NCBI GenBank assembly: GCA_046758905.1
Contig: JBHIBC010000014.1
Location: 1-44,429 of the forward strand
Direction: 5' to 3'
Source of the DNA: JBHIBC01 sp046758905
GTDB taxonomy: Bacteria > Acidobacteriota > Polarisedimenticolia > Gp22-AA2
DNA length: 44,429 bases
Below are positions 24,585 to 35,689 of this stretch, in pieces. The translations under genes were made by a program, and so were the position numbers. Numbering within the stretch: the stretch's first letter is position 1; every line of letters begins with the position of its first letter. The notes under the pieces are model-generated. The model did not search any database and was not told the DNA's origin. It was given only the letters and a program-made list of their open reading frames with translations.

Positions 24585-26348
24585 ATGGACACCGCTCCCG
24601 GCCCCAAGACGACCCGCGCTGACCTACGAAAGCCGCCCCGCAGGATCGTCTACGCCTTCATGCTCGTGCTGGTGGCAATGGGCCTGCTGCCCCTCGGCTT
24701 CACGGCCTGGAAGCTCATCGACATCAGCCGCGAATCCCTGGTGACCTCCCAGCAGGAGGCGCAGCTTCAGGCCGCGGCCTCGATGGCGCGGCATCTGAGC
24801 ACCTCGGTGGACGCCCTGCGGGCCGAGATGGTGCGGCTCGCCGACTCCATCGAGTCGCTCCCGAGGCGCTCCGGCGGCGCGCCCCTCAGCGCCGCGCGCG
24901 GCCGGGACCTGCTCGAGGAGCTGCTCGGGAGCGATCTCCTGCTGCTGCGCTATCTGCCCCGGTCCGGCCCGCCTCTGGAGGCACGCCACGACGGCTTCGA
25001 TCCCGGCCCGGAGGTGGAGGAGGAGATCCGCAGGGGGACCAGCGCCGCGCTCGCCGGTCGCGTGCGCGTGAGCGATCCCGCGTTCCCGCCCCGCGGCGGC
25101 GGTCCCTCGGCGGTGCTGGTGGTGGCGGTCCCCGTGGGCTCGGGACGCCCGGACGGCGCGCTGGCCGGGGTCACCGACTTCGAGGCTCTGTGGAGGCCGG
25201 TGGTCGCGGGCCGCCGGACCGCCTACACGGTCTACGCCATCGATCGCGAGGGGCGCCTGTTCGCGGCGCGGGACGAGGACGGCGTCCTGAGCGCCGGCGA
25301 CTACCGCTCCTTCGACATCGTTCAGGAGTTTCTGAGGTCCCGCGGCCGCTCGGCCCTCACCTCGGAGTTCAGCCTGGACGTGGGCTCCAGGCCGGTCCAG
25401 TACATCGCGTCCTTCGACACCACCTCGCTCGGATGGGGGGTCTTCGCGCAGCTGGAGAAACGGCGGGCCTACGCCGCCGTCAATCAGATGGTCCAGACGA
25501 CGCTCATCTGGGCCGGGCTGGCCATGCTCCTGGCGCTCGTGCTGGCCTATCTGCTCGCGGCCCACGTGACGCGGCCGATCCAGGCCCTGGCGAGGGGGAC
25601 CGAGGCGTTCGCGCGCGGCGATCTGGACCATCGGGTCCGGGTTCGGAGCCGCAACGAGCTGGGGGAGCTGGCGCGCACATTCAACACCATGGCCGAACAG
25701 ATCCAGAGCTACATTCAGCGCGTGCGCGCCGCGGCCCAGCTGAATCACGAGCTGTTCTTGGGGACGGTCAAGTCCCTCGCCGAGGCGATCGACGAGAAGG
25801 ACCCATACACGCGCGGCCACTCCGACCGGGTCAACCGATACGCCGTCATCCTGGCCAGGCAGATGGGGCTCGGCACGCGCGAGGTCCGCGCGGTGCACAT
25901 CGCCTCCCTGTTCCACGACATCGGGAAGATCGGCATCGAGGACAAGATCCTCCGCAAGCCGGCCGCCCTGACCGACGATGAGTTCCAGGTCATGAAGCGC
26001 CACCCGGAGAAGGGCGCCCAGATGCTCTCCAAGATCAAGGCGATGGCTGAGATCATCCCGGGCGTGCGCTTCCACCACGAGAAATGGGACGGATCGGGCT
26101 ATCCGCTCGGCCTGAAAGGCGAGCAGATCCCCCTCGCGGCCCGGATCGTCGCGGTCGCGGACGCCTTCGACGCCATGACCACGAATCGCCCCTACCAGAA
26201 GGCGATGTCGTACGACAGGGCCATCGCTCGGCTGTTCGAGCTGTCCGATCGAGTGTTCGACAGGCGCGTGGTGAGCGCCTTCGCGGAGGCCTACCGCACC
26301 GGCGCGGTCCGGGAGCCGAAGGCGGCGGCGATGGCGGGGGAGCTGTGA
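24585..26348 (+). CDS. Membrane sensor with HAMP and HD-GYP domains (probable c-di-GMP phosphodiesterase)
   Basis: A transmembrane helix at about 21-43 and a second at about 306-328 bracket a roughly 260-residue periplasmic region, probably a Cache-type sensor, that ends SLGWGVFAQLEKRRAY. HAMP follows (AAHVTRPIQALARGTEAFARGDLDHRV, residues 326-380). The HD-GYP domain is intact: H444/D445 in FHDIGKIG, HHEKWDGSGYPLGLKG (GYP 505-507), and VADAFDAMTTNRPY. The protein would sense an external signal and hydrolyse c-di-GMP. Its stop overlaps the next gene as GTGA. 587 aa. Confidence 0.9.
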   Translation: MDTAPGPKTTRADLRKPPRRIVYAFMLVLVAMGLLPLGFTAWKLIDISRESLVTSQQEAQLQAAASMARHLSTSVDALRAEMVRLADSIESLPRRSGGAPLSAARGRDLLEELLGSDLLLLRYLPRSGPPLEARHDGFDPGPEVEEEIRRGTSAALAGRVRVSDPAFPPRGGGPSAVLVVAVPVGSGRPDGALAGVTDFEALWRPVVAGRRTAYTVYAIDREGRLFAARDEDGVLSAGDYRSFDIVQEFLRSRGRSALTSEFSLDVGSRPVQYIASFDTTSLGWGVFAQLEKRRAYAAVNQMVQTTLIWAGLAMLLALVLAYLLAAHVTRPIQALARGTEAFARGDLDHRVRVRSRNELGELARTFNTMAEQIQSYIQRVRAAAQLNHELFLGTVKSLAEAIDEKDPYTRGHSDRVNRYAVILARQMGLGTREVRAVHIASLFHDIGKIGIEDKILRKPAALTDDEFQVMKRHPEKGAQMLSKIKAMAEIIPGVRFHHEKWDGSGYPLGLKGEQIPLAARIVAVADAFDAMTTNRPYQKAMSYDRAIARLFELSDRVFDRRVVSAFAEAYRTGAVREPKAAAMAGEL

Positions 26349-27007
26349 GCCTCGACTACCGTGCGGTGCTGTTCGACCTGGACGGCACCCTCACGCCGGT
26401 GCCGAGCGTCTGGCAGCACCTGCACGAGGTCCTGGGACTGTGGGAGCGCGACGCCGAGCGGCATCTCGTCGCCTTCCGGAGGGGGCGGATAAGCTACGAG
26501 GAGTTCTGCGCCCGGGACGCGGCCCACTGGAAGGGAATGGCGGTGTCGGATCTGCGGGCGATCACCGATCGGATCCCGTACCGTCCCGGGGCGGTGGAGT
26601 GTGTTGGCCAGATCGCGCGGGCCGGACTTCTGGTGGGGGTCATCTCCACGGGCCTCACCCTGCTGGCCGAGCGCGTGCACTACGAGCTCAACCTGGCCTA
26701 CACGATCGCCAACCGACTGATCACGCGGGGCGGGCGCCTGACCGGCGAGGTGAAGGTGAACGTGCAGCACGACCGCAAGGGGGACGCCGTCGACCTGTTC
26801 TGCCAGCAGTTCGGGGTCCCACACGATCGGGTGATCACGGTCGGCGACAGCGAGGGCGACATCTCGATGTTCCGGCGCTCGGGATTCTCGGTGGCCCTCA
26901 ACCCGACCTCGGAGCGCACGGCGCGGGCCGCCAGCGTGGCCCACCGCGGGGAGTCCCTCCTCGATCTGGTGACCCTGATGCCGCTTCAGTGGTCGGAGCC
27001 GCAGTAG
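26345..27007 (+). CDS. HAD-superfamily phosphatase, SerB-like
   Basis: The 220-aa product has HAD motif I FDLDGTLT (D11, D13), motif II ISTGLTLL, the motif III Lys in HDRKGDAV and motif IV VGDSEGDISMF. The helical cap between 20 and 90 resembles phosphoserine phosphatases of the HAD-IB type. The true substrate is not evident and another small phosphomonoester is possible. GTG 26345 overlaps the HD-GYP stop (GTGA), so the two are co-translated, which suggests a functional link with the sensor rather than with serine synthesis. Confidence 0.8.
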   Translation: MSLDYRAVLFDLDGTLTPVPSVWQHLHEVLGLWERDAERHLVAFRRGRISYEEFCARDAAHWKGMAVSDLRAITDRIPYRPGAVECVGQIARAGLLVGVISTGLTLLAERVHYELNLAYTIANRLITRGGRLTGEVKVNVQHDRKGDAVDLFCQQFGVPHDRVITVGDSEGDISMFRRSGFSVALNPTSERTARAASVAHRGESLLDLVTLMPLQWSEPQ

Positions 27008-27107
27008 GTCGGATGCGGGGCCGCGGCAGGACGGGTCGCCCGGCGGGGGGATCGGCTCGCCGGATCCCGAAGACGAAGAAAGGGCGGGGCGCGAGCCCCG
27101 GTGGTCG

Positions 27108-27716
27108 ATGCACCCTACCAGACGCCAGAAGCAGATCCTCGAGATCCTCCGCAGCCACATCGCGCGGGAGGGCCGGTCGCCCACGCTAGCTCGGATCGCC
27201 CGCCGCTGCGGCCTCGCGTCCCCCGCCACGGTCCACAAGCACCTGTCGCTGCTCGAGCAGCGTGGCTTGCTGCGGCGCCGGCGGCGGGGTCGCCGCGGCG
27301 AGATCACTCTGCGCCCGGCCGCATACAGCACCGCGGCCGTCGAGCTCCCGTTGCTGGGCCGGATCGCCGCCGGGCGGCCGATCGAGGCGATCGTCGAGCC
27401 CGAGTCGATCCCGGTGCCGAGGGCGCTCGTCGGGCGCGGACGCGCCTACGTGCTGCGCGTGCGCGGGGACTCGATGGTCGACGAGGGGATCCGCGACGGC
27501 GACTATATCGTGGTGGAATCGCGCGACCACGCCCGGGACGGCGAGGTCGTCGTGGCACTGCTCGAAGGACGTGAGGCGACCCTGAAGGTGCTGCGGCGCG
27601 GAAGGCGCGGCCTGGTGCTGGAGCCGGCCAACCCCTCGATGAGGCCGATCCGGATCCGCGGCCGATCGATCGTTATCCAGGGGGTGGTGACCGGCCTGCT
27701 GCGGCGCTACACTTGA
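27108..27716 (+). CDS. lexA: LexA-like SOS repressor
   Basis: LexA represses DNA-damage genes and self-cleaves when RecA filaments form. The N-terminal winged helix is MHPTRRQKQILEILRSHI to TVHKHLSLLEQRGLLRR. The C-terminal S24 peptidase-like domain has the cleavage site A88-G89 (RIAAGRPIEA), catalytic S122 (RGDSMVDEGI) and K160 (EATLKVL). Length 202 aa is standard. ATG 27108 is preceded by a 100-nt spacer where I see no SOS-box-like inverted repeat and no clear promoter. Confidence 0.93.
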   Translation: MHPTRRQKQILEILRSHIAREGRSPTLARIARRCGLASPATVHKHLSLLEQRGLLRRRRRGRRGEITLRPAAYSTAAVELPLLGRIAAGRPIEAIVEPESIPVPRALVGRGRAYVLRVRGDSMVDEGIRDGDYIVVESRDHARDGEVVVALLEGREATLKVLRRGRRGLVLEPANPSMRPIRIRGRSIVIQGVVTGLLRRYT

Positions 27717-27734
27717 GGCCGCGCTCCACCGGGT

Positions 27735-30038
27735 TCAGGGGCACGGCGCGACGTTGGGCCTCGGTGCGCCGCTGCCGGCGGGGGCGAAGGGGCCCTCCCC
27801 GGCCTCGTTGGACGCGCTGACGAGGTAGAAGAAGGCGGCGCCGCTCGCGGGCAGGGCGGGGTCGGCCCCTCGCGGCTCGGGGAGACCGCCCGCGAGACAG
27901 CCGCCGTAGATCTCCGCCGCCCCGTCCCCGTCGACGTCGGCCAGATCGTCGACCGCTCCGCGGTAGAGGTTATAGGTCCTGGCCCCGGCGGGGCTCTCCC
28001 AGCCGAGCGCTCCGCCCGGGTCGAACCTCAGGTCGGGCACCACTCCGGGGGGGACTCCGGCCCGGAGGTCGGGCGAGGTCAGGTCGTACCCGCCCGCGGC
28101 GTTCGGCGTGAACACGACAAGCTCCCCGTTGAGGTCGAACGCGTCGACCAGTGCGAAGCTGCCGCCGACGTTCGACGGCTGCTGGAATATGAAGTGCTCG
28201 AAGACGGCCTGGCCGGCCGATCCTGAGAACGGCAGCCGGTCGCTGATGTCGATGTCGGCGAACGGCGCGTCCCCGCTCCCCCCGGGGCTCAGGCCGACGA
28301 TCCCCCACCACGCCGCGACGAACCGGAACTGGATCTCGATGCGGCCGCTGTCGAACAGGCGGGCGACGACGGTGGAGCTCTTGCGCGTCCCGATGACCGG
28401 CACCGCGAGGTAGACGATCTCCATCCGCGCGCCCCGCTCGTCCGCGACGAAGCGGCTGAAGGCGTCGACGGGCCCGGCGCTCCCGCCCGCGTCGTCGAAC
28501 CCCGGGTCCAGGTTGGTCATGGGCACGCCGATCCGAGGCGGCACCGGTGCGCCGCTGACCACGTCGGGCCCGAGGAAGGTGCCGGTGTGGGCGGAGGCGG
28601 ACGGGGCCCCGAAAGTCAGGTTGCCGTTGTCATTGACGTACACGGCGGTCCAGGAGCGGCCGAAGAACGGGAACTCGAAGCCGGCGGGAAACGGCACCAG
28701 CGCCCAGTCGGCGTTGCCGAGGTTGAGCGGCGTGGCGCCGTCGGGCGCCGGCGGAGGATCGGTGTCGATGACGACCGTGCCGATGTCGGCGACGGCGCCG
28801 GCGTCGACCGCGACCCGCAAGGGCTCGGATAGGTCGTCGGCGCCCGATTCGGACCCGGTGACGAACCCGGGACGGGCTGCCGCGCCGGCGTTGCCGTTCG
28901 CCACCGTGACGTTGAACCGGTTGACGTCCCACCAGTTCGCGTCGAGCGCGTTCAGCGGGTCTGCGTCGAAGTACTCGACCCCGACCCGGTAGGTGCCCGG
29001 CGGCAGGCCGTCCAGGCGGAACGAGCCCGGGGGCTGGGCCGTCGCCGTGAACTCCGAGACGGAGAACACCTGGACCGCCATCCGCCCGGTGGCCACGTCG
29101 AACGCGGTGACACTCGCTCCGGTGACCGGCGTCACGCTGCCCGGAAAGGTCAGCTGCCCCGTGATCGCGCCGAGGTCCGAGAGCAACGACGGCTCCGGGT
29201 AGGTGCGCGAGGAGGCGGCGAGGTCGTCCTGGGACAGGGTTCGCGCCTGCCGCGCGAACCCGGCGGTGGTGTCGACGAAGGGCAGAAGGGTGGCGGCCGG
29301 TGCGATCAGGGAGGAGTGTGACAGGCCGTGGAGATGGCCGATCTCGTGCGTCGCCACGGCCACCAGGTCGTAGGTGGGGGAAGTCGCGTCGAGGGGCTCG
29401 TCCACGAAGTCGTTGCCGTCCGGACAGAAGGCGATGTCGGCGTCCACGATGGTGCCGGCAGGGAGAACCGTCCCGTCCGGGTAGATCCCGGGGTCGAGGT
29501 CGACGACGCCGTCTCCGTTCAGGTCGCGTGCGGCGGCGGTGACGGTGAGGGGGGCCACGAGGCTCGCGACCGGCGTGAGCGCCACGACCCCGAAGGGGCA
29601 GAGCCCCGGGGAGGGGTCCGCCCACGTGATCAGCTGGACCCCGTCGAGCCCGACGTCCGGCTGTGCTGTCGTGCCGACGAACCGGAAGGCGATGCGGGAC
29701 GTCCCTATCGCCTCCCACGCGCCGAAGCTGGCGAGCAGGGCGTCCGCAACGCGCTCCGGACCCAGCGGGGACGCCCCCTCGACGCAGGTCGGGTTGCCGT
29801 CGCCGCAGTTGTCGACGGCGCCCAGCTCATTGAGGCTCCAGGCGATCGGGATCGCCCGATCGTCCCATGCGATCGGGAGGATGGCGGTGCCGTTGTCGAC
29901 GATCGCCTCCAGATTCCCGCCGGCGAGGAGGGTCCGCCCCCCGCCGAACCACGAGAGGGACGCGACGAGCGCGGTGGCGCAGAGCCTCACCAGCACGCCC
30001 GGGCCCGCGCTCGCCGGCGCGGGCCCGCGGACGCTCAT
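27735..30038 (-). CDS. Secreted matrixin-like metalloprotease with carboxypeptidase-regulatory-like and nidogen-like regions
   Basis: A signal peptide (about residues 15-40) precedes a zincin domain with H231-E232-x2-H235-x2-G-x2-H241 (THEIGHLHGLSHS), the HExxHxxGxxH metzincin motif. The Met-turn position appears to be Leu (ATLLPF). A possible calcium loop, DLNGDGVVDLD, precedes it. A carboxypeptidase-regulatory-like beta domain (about 293-385, DGLPPGTYRVGVEYFD) and a beta-rich region with FPFFGRSWTAVYVNDNGNLTFG follow. The C-terminus, FFYLVSASNEAGEGPF ... RPNVAPCP, is of a type I associate with Acidobacteriota-like secreted proteins. Six or more cysteines lie in the exported part. 767 aa. 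Substrate unknown. Confidence 0.8.
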   Translation of the reverse strand: MSVRGPAPASAGPGVLVRLCATALVASLSWFGGGRTLLAGGNLEAIVDNGTAILPIAWDDRAIPIAWSLNELGAVDNCGDGNPTCVEGASPLGPERVADALLASFGAWEAIGTSRIAFRFVGTTAQPDVGLDGVQLITWADPSPGLCPFGVVALTPVASLVAPLTVTAAARDLNGDGVVDLDPGIYPDGTVLPAGTIVDADIAFCPDGNDFVDEPLDATSPTYDLVAVATHEIGHLHGLSHSSLIAPAATLLPFVDTTAGFARQARTLSQDDLAASSRTYPEPSLLSDLGAITGQLTFPGSVTPVTGASVTAFDVATGRMAVQVFSVSEFTATAQPPGSFRLDGLPPGTYRVGVEYFDADPLNALDANWWDVNRFNVTVANGNAGAAARPGFVTGSESGADDLSEPLRVAVDAGAVADIGTVVIDTDPPPAPDGATPLNLGNADWALVPFPAGFEFPFFGRSWTAVYVNDNGNLTFGAPSASAHTGTFLGPDVVSGAPVPPRIGVPMTNLDPGFDDAGGSAGPVDAFSRFVADERGARMEIVYLAVPVIGTRKSSTVVARLFDSGRIEIQFRFVAAWWGIVGLSPGGSGDAPFADIDISDRLPFSGSAGQAVFEHFIFQQPSNVGGSFALVDAFDLNGELVVFTPNAAGGYDLTSPDLRAGVPPGVVPDLRFDPGGALGWESPAGARTYNLYRGAVDDLADVDGDGAAEIYGGCLAGGLPEPRGADPALPASGAAFFYLVSASNEAGEGPFAPAGSGAPRPNVAPCP

Positions 30039-30577
30039 CGCTCCTTCCCCGATCCGTCCGGACCGCGCGGGGCTCCAGCGAGCGCGCGTCGGATGCGCTC
30101 CCCGAACTCTCCGGGCGTCATGCGGCGGCCCCCGGAGAGGATGTAGTCGCCGCGGCCGTCGCGCCGCACCGGCACGTATCCTCTCATGAGGCCGACGACC
30201 ACGTTCTCGGCCGCGGTGCCGCCGGGCTGCAGGAAATAAAAGCCCCGCTCGCCCTCCCGGTGGGGCGGGACGCCGGGGACGATCATCGCCAGCGGGACCG
30301 GGCTCTCCACCCTTCCGCCCGGCTGCAGAAAGGTCAGGGTCGCCGATCTCGAGCCCTTGAAGGACCGGCCGACGGTCAGCGTGATCTCGGTCCAGATCCG
30401 CTTCCCCTTCCAGAAGCTGCGCACAGACTCGATCCGGCCCTCGACGATCGTCTCAGATGCCGACGTCATCTGCTCGAGGCTCAGCCGCCGGACGGAGGTG
30501 GCGCGGGCGAGGTCGCCCGGCAGGAGGGTCGCGAGCGGCACGATGAGGGAAAAGGCGATCCGGAGCAGACGCGTCAT
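30035..30577 (-). CDS. Exported protein of unknown function, coupled to the metalloprotease
   Basis: The 180-aa product has a signal peptide (TRLLRIAFSLIVPLATLLPGDLARA) and then SVRRLSLEQMTSASETIVEGRIESV, a beta-rich segment with WTEITLTVGRSFKG, and a glycine-rich FLQPGG motif that occurs twice. It resembles an uncharacterised family found beside matrixin-like proteases (recollection, not a search). Its stop overlaps the protease start as ATGA, so the two are made together and may act together outside the cytoplasm, for example as a chaperone or inhibitor, but that is a guess. Confidence 0.7.
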   Translation of the reverse strand: MTRLLRIAFSLIVPLATLLPGDLARATSVRRLSLEQMTSASETIVEGRIESVRSFWKGKRIWTEITLTVGRSFKGSRSATLTFLQPGGRVESPVPLAMIVPGVPPHREGERGFYFLQPGGTAAENVVVGLMRGYVPVRRDGRGDYILSGGRRMTPGEFGERIRRALAGAPRGPDGSGKER

Positions 30578-30585
30578 CCCGGGCC

Positions 30586-30614
30586 CATATACGGGGAAAC
30601 GGGAGCCGGGTCAA
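30586..30614 (-). promoter_or_regulatory. Promoter of the metalloprotease operon
   Basis: On the minus strand TTGACC (30609-30614) and TATATG (30586-30591) with a 17-nt spacer. Only eight bases separate the -10 box from ATG 30577, so the transcript would begin one or two bases before the start codon. Confidence 0.7.
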
Positions 30615-30641
30615 CGGCATTCCCCGGGGCGCGGCGGTTCC

Positions 30642-30670
30642 TTGACCTCCCCCGGGGCCCGTGCTAGCCT
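30642..30670 (+). promoter_or_regulatory. Promoter of the beta-barrel protein gene
   Basis: TTGACC (30642-30647) and TAGCCT (30665-30670) with a 17-nt spacer, divergent from the metalloprotease promoter. The -10 is a weak match. It would give a leader of about 110 nt before ATG 30787. Confidence 0.55.
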
Positions 30671-30786
30671 TTGCGGCCCCTCGGACGTTCCACCGTCCGC
30701 CGGCGAACGGGGCACCGGGCGATCCGGATGATGGGGATACGGCGCCGCCGGCCGGCGGAGTCCATCTTGCGTGGGAGGACAAGCCG

Positions 30787-31305
30787 ATGAATCGTTGGTT
30801 CGCGATCCCGCTCGTGGCGCTGATCCCTCTGGGCCTGTCGACCCCGGCCGCCGCGCAGGCCTCGGGTGGGGGGACCGCCGGGATCCGGTGGGAGGGCTGG
30901 GGCGTCCGCGTGGGCGCGAGCAGCGATCCCGATCAGGTTTACGGCGGCGTGCACTTCGACCTGGGGCACTTCGCGCGCGACGTCCGGTTCCGCCCGACGA
31001 TCGAGATCGGGATCGGCGACGACGTCACTGTGGTTCAGGCGCTCGCCGAGGTGCACTATGTCTTCTCGAAGGTTCAGGTCTGGAAGCCGTACGTCGGAGG
31101 CGGCGTCGGCCTGACGTACGTCAACCGCGACGACGACAAGCTGCCGCCCTCTGCCGACGATACCGACACGGACCTCGCCCTCATGGGCATCGGCGGCATC
31201 GAGACCGGGCTGAAGTCCGGCAGCCGGTTCTTCCTCGAGCTCAAGATCGGGTTCGGCGACGAGGACCCCGACATCAAGGTGGGGGTGGGCTGGACCTGGA
31301 GGTAG
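30787..31305 (+). CDS. Predicted outer-membrane beta-barrel protein
   Basis: From ATG 30787, which has GGGAGG at the right distance, the product is 172 aa. A signal peptide MNRWFAIPLVALIPLGLSTPAAAQA ends at an AQA cleavage site. The mature part is rich in Gly and alternating hydrophobic/aromatic residues (GWGVRVGASS, VYGGVHFDLGHF, KPYVGGGVGLTYV, RFFLELKIGFGD) and ends KVGVGWTWR, an aromatic-terminated strand typical of small outer-membrane barrels. It ends eight bases before the convergent gene at 31314. Specific function unknown. Confidence 0.75.
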   Translation: MNRWFAIPLVALIPLGLSTPAAAQASGGGTAGIRWEGWGVRVGASSDPDQVYGGVHFDLGHFARDVRFRPTIEIGIGDDVTVVQALAEVHYVFSKVQVWKPYVGGGVGLTYVNRDDDKLPPSADDTDTDLALMGIGGIETGLKSGSRFFLELKIGFGDEDPDIKVGVGWTWR

Positions 31306-31313
31306 GGCCGGCC

Positions 31314-32198
31314 TCAGCGGGAGGACGGGGCGCCGCCTCGGGTCCGCTCCGCGGCGTCCGCACCGCCGGCGGTGGGGGCGTCCTTCCGGTCCGGATCGCT
31401 GAGCGCGAAGGCGCTGCGGAAGCGCGTCGAGGTGACGTCGAAGCTTCTGAACAGGAACAGGCGGCCGCGCGCGCGGTAGGTGGCCCGGACCATCGACCAC
31501 ACCCCGAGGGCGACCGACATGCGGTCGAAGTCGATCTCGAAGCTGTCGACCCTGCCGAGGATCCCGAACCCGAAGGAGACCGGCTGCTGCAGCCGTCCTT
31601 CCAGCCGCCGGATGTCCGCGGTTCGCTCGTCCAGCCAGATCATCCCCGACACGCGCTGGAGGAGCCTGGCCGCCCGCCCGCCGGTGAGGCAGCCGGGGAT
31701 CGGCTCGAACTGAACCTTCAGCGACGGATTCCCGTCCAGCGCCTCGACCCCGATCGGGCGCAGCCGGAAGCACTGCAGCAGGCGCTCCGCCCGCAACGGG
31801 CTCTCTTTTGCCCGCTTCAGGGCGCCCTCGGAGGGGTCCTGGCTCCTGAGGAAGCGTGACTCCTCCTGGCGCATGATCGCGAACCCGTCGGCATCCCGAT
31901 CCGCGTCGAACGACAGGCGGCGCTCGTAGCGGCGCCCGTCGCGGAAGGTGATCTCGTGGACCTCGATGGTGCGGTCCCGAATGCTGCCGTCTCGGGCGCG
32001 CTTCTCGAGCACGGCCGTCTCCACCCAGCTGAAGCGCTGCAGTGCCTCGCGATCGCTCCGGAGCCGGGCGAGGACCCTGTCCGCGAGCGGCTCCGCTTCG
32101 CGACGCTCCCCGCCCGTCGGAGCGGCGGCCGGGGACAGGAAGCCGCAGAGAACGCACGCCATCGGGATGACGGATCGGAACACCGTGGCGGGGCGCAT
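31314..32198 (-). CDS. Exported protein of unknown function
   Basis: The start at ATG 32198 has a strong GGGAGG five bases upstream; an in-frame codon at 32234 is less likely. The 294-aa product has a signal peptide (TVFRSVIPMACVLCGFLSPAAA). The mature protein has FSWVETAVLEKRARDGS, DGRRYERRLSF and a later SGMIWLDERTADIRRLEGRL; this alternation of beta strands recalls LolA/outer-membrane lipoprotein-sorting folds, but I do not recognise the family. It ends in a low-complexity Ala/Gly/Arg tail. Confidence 0.65.
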   Translation of the reverse strand: MRPATVFRSVIPMACVLCGFLSPAAAPTGGERREAEPLADRVLARLRSDREALQRFSWVETAVLEKRARDGSIRDRTIEVHEITFRDGRRYERRLSFDADRDADGFAIMRQEESRFLRSQDPSEGALKRAKESPLRAERLLQCFRLRPIGVEALDGNPSLKVQFEPIPGCLTGGRAARLLQRVSGMIWLDERTADIRRLEGRLQQPVSFGFGILGRVDSFEIDFDRMSVALGVWSMVRATYRARGRLFLFRSFDVTSTRFRSAFALSDPDRKDAPTAGGADAAERTRGGAPSSR

Positions 32199-32419
32199 GG
32201 ACCTCCCTATGGGGCCGGAGCGGTCGCGCGGCAAGCGCGAATGGCGCCGTTGCGATATTGTGATCGCCGGGCCCCGGAGGCTCCCGGCGTGGATCCCATG
32301 GCGGTCCCGGCCGGGCCCCTATCGTACACCGCCGGGTGCCGGGGCGGCAGAGTCGGGACGCGGACGGCGCCGCGCGGCCGGGGCCGACCACGCGCCGGCC
32401 GCGTGACAATGGAGCATCG

Positions 32420-33951
<1,532 letters not shown>

Positions 33952-33973
<22 letters not shown>

Positions 33974-34027
33974 ACCGCCGACGCAGGGATTTTCAGTCCC
34001 TCGCTCTACCGACTGAGCTACCGCGGC
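33952..34027 (-). tRNA. tRNA-Phe (anticodon GAA), CCA encoded
   Basis: Read on the minus strand the 76-nt gene begins GCCGCGGTAGCTCAGT and ends with CCGCGGC-A-CCA. The acceptor stem GCCGCGG/CCGCGGC is perfect, the D-loop has AGCTCAGTCGGTAGAG, the anticodon arm is AGGGA-CTGAAAA-TCCCT with GAA, and the T-arm is GGCGG-TTCAATT-CCGTC with one G-C pair shifted in reading. The 3' CCA is in the DNA. Confidence 0.96.
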
Positions 34028-34056
34028 ACACGGGATCCGGTTCGTCGAAGCGCCGA

Positions 34057-34086
34057 ATCGTAGCAACGCCGCTTCGCGGCTGTCAA
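34057..34086 (-). promoter_or_regulatory. Promoter of tRNA-Phe
   Basis: On the minus strand TTGACA (34081-34086) and TACGAT (34057-34062) with an 18-nt spacer, ending 29 nt before the tRNA. The spacer contains GCCGC-GAA-GCGGC, a small hairpin that may also serve as the end of recA, whose stop lies 20 nt upstream. Confidence 0.7.
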
Positions 34087-34105
34087 GGATGAGGGACGGG
34101 CCGGG

Positions 34106-35257
<1,152 letters not shown>

Positions 35258-35315
35258 GGCTCGGTGTCCCTCGGTCGATTGTTGCGGTATCGGGTCTCCC
35301 CGGGGAAGCGCCGCC

Positions 35316-35344
35316 ATCTTAGGACAACCCTCCCGGGGTGTCAA
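35316..35344 (-). promoter_or_regulatory. Promoter of recA
   Basis: On the minus strand TTGACA (35339-35344) and TAAGAT (35316-35321) with a 17-nt spacer, a near-consensus sigma70 promoter. It leaves a leader of about 50 nt. I see no LexA-type inverted repeat overlapping it. Confidence 0.8.
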
Positions 35345-35649
35345 CGCGCGCGCCGGATCGCTCGGGCGCTCGACCGGTCGTCGCAAACGGCGCGCCAGCG
35401 CTCGCGAGCCGGGCCACCCGCCGCCGCTTGAGTCCACTCGTGCCGCGGCTCGGCCGACCGCAGTGGCGCGCCGGCGCCGCGGGCCGGGCCGAGCGCCGCC
35501 GCCGGAGGCCCGGCCGTGCCCGGGTCCGGGCGGCCCGGACGGCAGGCGTTCGGGCGCGGGCGCCCGGGCGGGCCTGTCCACGGTCCCTGCACGAGCCGCG
35601 CCGCGAGCATGCATCTTCTAGAGATCCTTGAGGTTGCGGGCGGTTCCTC
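35345..35649. other. Gene-free GC-rich spacer between recA and the transglycosylase gene
   Basis: About 305 nt with no credible gene. A degenerate direct repeat is visible: roughly 35369-35432 and 35449-35507 both run CTCG(A/G)CCG ... GGCGCGCC ... GCCGGGCC ... GCCGCCGC, about 80 bp apart. Open frames here (for example on the minus strand) translate to Arg/Ala/Pro-rich sequence without any domain. An AT-richer patch begins near 35608 and leads into the next promoter. Confidence 0.5.
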
Positions 35650-35678
35650 TTGACAGTTATGGGATCGCCCCTTATATT
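35650..35678 (+). promoter_or_regulatory. Promoter of the lytic transglycosylase gene
   Basis: TTGACA (35650-35655) and TATATT (35673-35678) with a 17-nt spacer, the strongest consensus match in the window. Confidence 0.85.
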
Positions 35679-35689
35679 CACGCGGCGAA

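Noticed and set aside
35319..35681. 120-codon minus-strand frame in the recA-mltD spacer
   Set aside because: It spans both the recA and mltD promoters and its translation is Arg/Ala/Pro low-complexity.
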